Part shown: positions 57,930-64,000 of the stretch, in pieces | How the letters are laid out: the number at the start of each line of letters is the position of its first letter | Position numbering within the stretch: position 1 is the stretch's first letter | Assembly: GCA_030737835.1 (NCBI GenBank) | Contig: CM060849.1 | Span: 992,001-1,056,000 of the forward strand | Source of the DNA: Acorus gramineus | Taxonomy: Eukaryota; Streptophyta; Magnoliopsida; Acorales; Acoraceae | Direction: 5' to 3' | DNA length: 64,000 nt | Notes under the pieces: generated by a model | Database searches by the model: none | Told to the model about the DNA's origin: nothing | Seen by the model: only the letters and a program-made list of their open reading frames with translations | Made by a program: the position numbers and the translations under genes

Positions 57930-59585
57930 GGTAAGCTTTCTTTCCTTCCATTTCTTGTTTAGATGTATGTTAGGAAGTGTTTTTGGGGTATGCATGGCTG
58001 TTGGTGGCGGTTGGTGGCCATTGGTGGCCATTGGTGGCCGTCGGGGAGCTGGTAGGGCTGGCTCGGGTAGGCTGGCAGCGCAGGCGGGAGGGCGGGCAGA
58101 GCAGGCTGGCAGGGCACGCGCGCGTGCGCGCGGGCATGCGCGCGGGTGGAGCAGGAGTGTGCGAGTGCTGCACGCTGGGCGCCGTGCCGGGGCGTGCACT
58201 CGGGGCGCTGCGCAGAGGCGCAGTGCGTGCCGTGCGTGCGCGGTGAGGCGAGCTGGGGGTGCGCGCGGGGTGCTGCGCTGGGGCGCAGGGCGTGCGGGTG
58301 TGCACGCGAGTTGCTACGCTGGGGCGCAGTGAGCGCGCGGTGCACCCGGGGGGCTCGGCAGTGGGTCCGGGCATGCGGGCAGGGGCTCGGCAGTGCGTCT
58401 GGGCGCGCGGGCTGGGGCGCGATTGTGCGCCTGGGTCGGGTGGCCGTGCGTACGTCTGCCCGGGGGTTCGGGTGAGTCGGGGTGCTCGGTCTCGCGTGTG
58501 TACAGGCCGTATGTACGCTTGTCCGAGTGTTGGGTATTTTAGCGTATTTTTGTATATTATTGTGTATTTTACTCACCGAGTTGATTACTCTGTCTTGCAG
58601 ATCTTGACGGACGGTCGCGCGATGACCCGGTTATTGGTGAGTGGTACAATCCAACCCAGTAGGGAGGTGCTATATGCACTTGGGCGTATACCGTCCTCCT
58701 CTAGGGCACCATAGTTTAATATTAACTTGTTTAATATGTAATCTATGCAAGCACAATTAGTATGTAGTATGCATGCCACCCTAGACCTTGTATGTTAGGG
58801 ACTTGCACCCTTAGGATATGTGTAAGAGCCATGCATCCTGTGACCCTGTTCTCATGCTTGGAAGCCTCGACCTATGCATGTGTTCTACTAGTTTAATTTA
58901 TTAAATTAAATGCGAACTTATGGTATTTTAGCATGCCTTAGGGAATATTATAATGGGCCTTGAGAGGTCAACATTGAGACCCGGGATAGGGTACTCCGTG
59001 TTCCTTGTTTGGTTGTCGGGATGTCCTATATCGGGACCTCATGATGCCCTCCCAAGGTTTCTTTTCCCGATAATGTTATAATATATGATTCCCCGCATCT
59101 TAGTTATGCGCCCTGGAGGAATTCTGAAGAATTCATGACATTAGAATTGATGAGAGGTGTTACCGACGGATCCGAGTGGATCGTATGCGTATGGATAGGC
59201 TGTTTCTGTTCCCCTCGTTGGATCCGTATAGAGACTGCCCCAGCGTTAGAAAGGCCGTCCCGTCAGAGGGCTCCCATCAGTAGGTACCTCCTGATTTGGA
59301 TTCGGACTATGCTGAAGTGTGGGAGTAGGCCAAGCGGCTACGGAGTGGAGGAGAGACTATCGGTGGACCAAGGGTGATTAACAGCCTAGTCAGTCCCAAT
59401 ATCCTATGTCACCTATTGAGGGGTGAGGGTGAGGGTGTGGTGGGTCGGCGATGTTGTGACCCACTGGATTGTGCATTTCCTGCCACTTAGAGGCTTTGAT
59501 TTAATTGTGGTTAATATAAATCGTGATGCATGAGTTGTGCTATTCACTGAGCGTGTGGCTCACCCCTCGCATAATTTTTCTCCAG
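57930..59585 (+). promoter_or_regulatory. Candidate twice-spliced leader in solo LTR 57146-59985
   Basis: TATA-like TATAAA at 57597-57602; donor TAG/GTAAGCTTTC at 57931; acceptor TGTCTTGCAG ending 58600; a 36-nt block 58601-58636; donor ATTG/GTGAGTGG at 58637; hairpin TGAGCGTGTGGCTCA at 59548-59562; and acceptor TTTTTCTCCAG ending 59585. The implied introns are 670 and 949 bp. Confidence 0.55.
58953..59071. repeat. 120-bp dispersed repeat, copy 5
   Basis: A 119-bp copy in the opposite reading sense to the window but the same LTR position, between AATATTATA (58944-58952) and AATGTTATA (59072-59080). Inherited with subfamily A2. Confidence 0.75.
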
Positions 59586-60956
59586 TTATCACCGAGTCAG
59601 ATCTGAAGGAGGAGCTCCCCGAGAGACTTCATCAGTAGCGGAGCAGCGCCACGTCCCGCGAGTGTTAGAGGCCATCAGCATCCTTTCTTTTGATTGTATG
59701 TATTATATTTCCGTGCTTGGGCACTCGTTGTATTATATTTGGATGTATGTGTGTATATTGGCTCTCACAGGACAGTTGATTATGTATCGAGTCTGTAGTA
59801 TGTTTTTGAATTACAGACTCAGTCTTTTAGCTTCCGCTATCTGTGTATATATCATGTCAGCCTTGCTTTCGTCTGTGTTATCATTTTAGTTGTTGTTTAG
59901 AGTATTTTATTGATCTCCTGTATAGACTGCTGATATCATGTATACACTTGCTGCGTCCCGGGGACGGCCACCCTGGGTCGTGACACGTCCAGCCCAGCGC
60001 GTACCCGCGCGCACTGCGCGCCCGTCTGCGCGCGCCAGCGCCTGTCTGCTCGCGCAGACGCACGCGCGCCCGAGACCCTTCCACCCCCTCCTCAGCCCAC
60101 CCCCACCCCCCTACCACCTATGCAAAGCATGCATAACCACTTAAACATCCTAATCACTCATCTAAACAAGCTAGGGGAGGAGGAAGACTTACCCAAGGAG
60201 AGGAAGAACAAGGGGGAAAGCTCGGGTGCCCTTCGCGCACCAAACCACCACAACCGCCACCACCTCAGCCACTCTCAAGGCCTAAAAATGGCTGAAACAG
60301 GGGGGGAGGGGAAGCCATGAGAGGGAGGTAAAGAAAGGGGAAAACAAAACAAACACCATGCAAAGGTAGATCACACCCTTACCTTTCTTTTTCCCTTCTA
60401 GGGTTTTCCTTTTCTTCTTCTTCTACTACCTCTAATGGGAGAAATAAAGAAGAGGGAGTGATGGATTTGTGTGTGAGAGAGAGAGAGATGGGGAAGAAAA
60501 AGTGGGCGCCCAACACTAGTGACACACACACACACACACACTCACTCACACACTTGGAACAATAGGGTTTGGTGGGGATTGACTTGAGTCAACCCAACCA
60601 CACAAAAAAACAAAAGGATTTGACCAAGTCAATGGTCAAATTTGACTTGGTCCAAGTCTCCTTGACTTGGTCAAGTCTCCCCTTTGACTTTCCCACTCGG
60701 TCAAAACCCGGATACGATTCAGAACTGCCAAATTCTGAAACGTTACCGGAATTCGATGAAATTTTCGTGAGTGGTTCGAAATGGCACCAGGACACATAAT
60801 GTGCAGTTAGATTTTCAATCAGAGTTCTCGAACTCATGCAGATAGCTAAAAATCCAAAATTTTAGCGGTTCCGATCGAAAAGAAAAAGTTGAAAAACTGT
60901 CAGAAATGTCCCAAAGGTGACCAGAAGGCTAAAAGTGACACATATATAACAGATAC

Positions 60957-62331
60957 CATACCGTTGGTCGAAGAAATGCAGAATTAATGGCCCACACAAC
61001 ACCACTGGATCACCAACCTCACCCTCACCCTCACTCCCGGAGGGAGACTCTTGGGACTCTTTGGGAGAGACCATACCGTTGGTCGAAGAGACTAGGAATT
61101 ACTGGTCTACACAACACTCAATACACTTCCACATATTATGAAATAAATCATGCACATTCTCTAATATGCTGCGATCATAATCCATGAAGGCATTAGAACC
61201 TATTTTTGCCTCTACAAGCCCGAAACAAATTATTTCCAGAAGCAGGTCAATTCCTATGCGAATCTGGACAGGCCATGCAAAACTGGTTCTAACTTACACC
61301 ACAGATATCATAATGACCCCAAATTTCATATATAACAACTAGACACATAGATGATCATATCATATGAAGACATAATCCTAAAAATGTGCCTCTAAATACT
61401 AGATTCACTGAGATCTTTAAAATACAGAGTGCTGCCTTACCGAAACAGGGGGAGGGAAATGGGGAGATGCGGGGTTCTCGACACACCTACGACCACCTCA
61501 ACCACCACCACCACTACCACCACCTCATCAGCATCTCCTCAAGCCCTTCATGGCAGAAAACAGGGGTGCAAGGGCATGAGAAGGGGATTGAGAGAAGAGA
61601 AACAACAACAACAACAACAACAACACATACTCACCTTTTCTCACCCTTTCTCACTCTTTCTTGTGCTTCTTCTTCATCTTTTCCTCCATTAACAACACAC
61701 ACACAACCAAAAAAACAGAGAGGGAGAGGGAGATGAGAGTGAGAGAGAGTGAGAGTTTTCCACAAAAAGGGGGCTTTAAATGGAATTAAAGTGAGTTGGT
61801 GGGGGGGAACAAGACCAAATCGTCCCTGACCAGAAATTCTGGACGGGCTTCACTAGAACAGCCATAACTTCCACGATATAGCTCCGAATTGCACAATTCA
61901 AGATCCTTTGGAAAGCCAAGAAGATTATCTACAACTTTCATGTTTATGCCAAGATCAAATAATCCCTCCAGCTATTCCGAAATGAGAGCTAAACATTGAA
62001 CAGGGCTGCTGCCAGAATTTTCTCATCCCCGGGGTATACTTGGAAAAATACCCATAACTTTTACTACATGAATCCAGTTGATCTAATTCCACTTTTGTAT
62101 GAAAGCTAACTCAAAACTGAGCATTTCATGATAAAATCATATTTAAACCTCTTCATCTTGGATTTTAACAAAATTAAATTCAAATACCAAATCGGAAATG
62201 CATAACTTCTAGGAGAAAAATTATGTAGCCAAATTTTCAATCAGAGCACTCCAACTTCTGTAGGTAGCTAAAAGCCAAAATTTTAGCGACTCCGATCGAA
62301 AAATAAGGCTCCAAATGACACAGGCATAACA
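60957..62331 (-). repeat. TEK-5 3' LTR, right piece
   Basis: The LTR resumes with CATACCGTTGGTCGAAG directly after gatac (60952-60956). It ends ACAGGCATAACA at 62331. Parts at 61170-61320 match LTR-E at about 38520-38670. Confidence 0.92.
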
Positions 62332-62347
62332 TTCTCCCCCCCTTAGG
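62332..62347 (-). promoter_or_regulatory. TEK-5 polypurine tract
   Basis: The minus strand reads CCTAAGGGGGGGAGAA next to the LTR end at 62331. Confidence 0.86.
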
Positions 62348-64000
62348 AAATTTAGTCCTCGAAATTTAAGGAAACCCAAAGGGAAGACCAAATGTAGCAA
62401 GTATCACGCATAGACCTTTTGCTTCCAAGTGGTCCATGCACCAGACTGGTGCTACCGACACACTGTAATAAAAAAAAACAGTCTTAGCGTGGAGCCACTT
62501 CTCATGCTGGTCCTTGACCTCGATCCACTGGTCCACGAACGACAAATCCATCTCGAGGATGAGGCGGTCGAACAGAATGACATGAGCAGGATCGTGGACA
62601 TAACGCCACATCCATGGAACAAGGACGACGTCGTGGGCATGAGCCAGTTGTGGGGGAAAGGCTAGATGACAAGCCACCTCCCCAATCCACACAATGACAA
62701 GAAACAGTCCGATTGAAGAGCCAACTCAGCTTGCCCCAAACGTCGAAACGGAGGGTGCCCTTAAACCCGGACAACTTCACGAAAACATGGTTGCCAAACC
62801 CAAAGGTAAGCTCCTGGCGACGATGACTTGCGTAGCCCTTCTATCGGTTCTGGGAGGTGCAGATGCACACATGAACCAACCTAGTCACTGCAAGGTCAAA
62901 ATAATTAACTTGTGGCCCCTCCAACTGGCGCTCCTCAACCGTCCCAACACAAGGGAGGTATAAAACTGCGCCTGTAGAGTGCCTTTTTCAGGTCCATCTG
63001 GATGCTTGAATGGAAGTCATCTTGCAGGCATACCCCAACAAATGGGTGGTGCCTCACCAAACTGCCCTTATCATCGAGCACACAGGCACTTAGCATGTCC
63101 TCCAAGGTCAGAATCGTCCTTTTGCTTGGCCATTCGTCGGCGGTGAAACGCTGCACTTAGATGGAGGCTCGCGCCAAAGCCTTCTGAGGCTGTGCCAAAA
63201 CCTCAAAGTAACCCTCGCGTCTCAACCTGAAATAGCGCCGACCGGAGTGCCATGAAGATGAACAATCGCGAAGGTGGAAACCCACGTCAAGGAGTCCAGA
63301 GACTCAATCAGTCGGATTAGGGAGGGAAGCGCGGACTTAGTCAGTCGGTCATTGATCACCTAGACGGCGTCGCGACCTGAACGTGACTTTAGCGAGCCCG
63401 CAACAATCCCTGATAACCCACTCCCACGTCCACTGAGGAATCTTGATGGACTGACGCTTTCCACTCAATGATGATTCTTGAACTTGCTTGAGGGCATGCC
63501 AACCTGGGGAAACAAGGTCACCCATATCGCCTTTTCAATGCACCACTAGCAATCTCAATGAAGACTACCTCAAAGTAGTCCACGGAGACCCAATAAAACT
63601 TTTGAGATCCACGAAGGCATCCGACGCATTCGTCAACCCCGACAACAGTACTTAAAACTCGTAGTGCCTGAAACGGTCACAAAAGGCCATCAACGGGATG
63701 TCCAACTCTCGGATCTCCAACTTGTGGCACCCTTGTGCGAAGATTGATCTAACAGAAGACACTCGCTCCCAGAGCTGGTCAAATAGATCATCAATTCACA
63801 GCAAGGGGTACCTGATCTTCAACCCTTACGGGAAGATCAAAACAACACCTCGAACAATTAAGTCCAGATTCTGCTCCTCGAGCATGGCTGGCGCTCATGA
63901 TGACACTTACACGCTTGGTAAGCCGCTCAACCGCACTTAATCCACAAGACACGCAATAAGGGGGGTCGTCGAACCTCGACAATGCCTATGCGACGTCATC
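62348..64000 (-). pseudogene. TEK-5 decayed pol region
   Basis: It aligns along its whole length with 14160 to about 15815 of TEK-2. Recognisable pieces on the minus strand match the integrase end (62700-62900), the integrase core (63050-63470) and reverse transcriptase (63640-63830). It is broken throughout. The shared layout shows that this reduced form existed before the two insertions. Confidence 0.82.

Larger units (their letters stand above)
57146..59985 (+). mobile_element. Solo LTR, Tekay subfamily A2, in TEK-4 5' LTR
   Basis: A 2840-bp LTR from TGTTATATATGTG to GGGTCGTGACA with exact duplication cgtcc (57141-57145 and 59986-59990). The empty site is readable in the TEK-4 3' LTR near 43370. 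It carries the 120-bp repeat at the same place as in TEK-3, so both are subfamily A2. There is no internal region. Confidence 0.95.
41765..60951 (-). mobile_element. TEK-4, full-domain Tekay/Del chromovirus, both LTRs present
   Basis: A minus-strand element with target duplication gatac (41760-41764 and 60952-60956). The 3' LTR is 41765-44281, the internal region 44282-55552 and the 5' LTR 55553-60951. Removing LARD-1 and the solo LTR nested in it leaves about 10.0 kb. All domains are recognisable, including a C-terminal chromodomain, which places it in the Tekay/Del clade. LTRs differ at about 6 of 250 hand-compared bases (2.4 percent), roughly a million years at 1.3e-8. The coding part has roughly eight breaks besides the insertion. 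Confidence 0.96.
55553..60951 (-). repeat. TEK-4 5' LTR, split by a solo LTR
   Basis: Pieces 55553-57145 and 59991-60951 together equal the 3' LTR in length and order. The first donor falls in the right piece at 60192; the later signals are in the left piece. Confidence 0.94.
41167..64000 (-). mobile_element. TEK-5, reduced Tekay-type element, right end outside window
   Basis: A minus-strand element inserted in LTR-E. Its 3' LTR lies in two pieces, 41167-41764 and 60957-62331, around TEK-4. A polypurine tract follows, and the internal region runs off the right edge. The LTR is shorter than its relatives, at about 1976 bp. The internal region matches the reduced one of TEK-2 nearly base for base. 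It is a fossil, broken throughout. Confidence 0.9.

Overview
This 64 kb window looks like repeat-rich nuclear DNA from a flowering plant with a large genome. Almost all of it is long-terminal-repeat (LTR) retrotransposon sequence. I see no host gene, rRNA, tRNA or CRISPR array. The main family is a Ty3/gypsy chromovirus of the Tekay/Del type: LTRs of 2.5 to 3.9 kb beginning TGT and ending ACA, a primer-binding site matching initiator tRNA-Met, a gag with a CCHC knuckle, then protease, reverse transcriptase, RNase H, integrase and a C-terminal chromodomain. The species cannot be named from this window. All coding parts are treated here as fossils.

Layout, left to right. TEK-1 (1-9255, minus) is the internal region and 5' LTR of a Tekay element whose left end lies outside the window; a solo LTR (4199-6678) sits in its gag. 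Next comes a plus-strand LTR in pieces (H1: 9256-10243, 20842-21405, 22661-23085; H2: about 23086-23694). Into it went TEK-2 (10244-20836), a solo LTR of another family (21406-22655) and a partial second copy of that family (23695-24438). TEK-3 (24439 to about 32655) follows. An AT-rich stretch with local tandem repeats (32656-33969) is the only part not clearly of Tekay origin.

The right half is one deep nest. A plus-strand LTR (LTR-E, from 33970) holds a solo LTR (34565-38261) and was split at 41166 by TEK-5. The LTR of TEK-5 (41167-41764 and 60957-62331) was split by TEK-4 (41765-60951). TEK-4 was in turn hit in gag by a non-coding LTR element, LARD-1 (48726-55053), and in its 5' LTR by a solo LTR (57146-59985). 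Exact 5-bp target duplications (tctgc, caagc, tacct, ccctt, gatac, cgtgc, cgtcc) prove seven of these insertions.

The elements appear to work as a community. TEK-1 and TEK-4 carry the full domain set. TEK-2 and TEK-5 share one reduced internal region, TEK-3 keeps gag plus LTR-derived sequence, and LARD-1 codes for nothing but keeps Tekay-like end, priming and PPT signals. This suggests cross-mobilisation.

The most notable signal is in the LTRs. Nearly all carry the same ordered splice-like signals: donor, acceptor, a block of exactly 36 nt in most copies, a strong donor, then a hairpin with a branch-point-like CTCAY followed by a pyrimidine tract and AG. This predicts a twice-spliced, non-coding leader inside the LTR.
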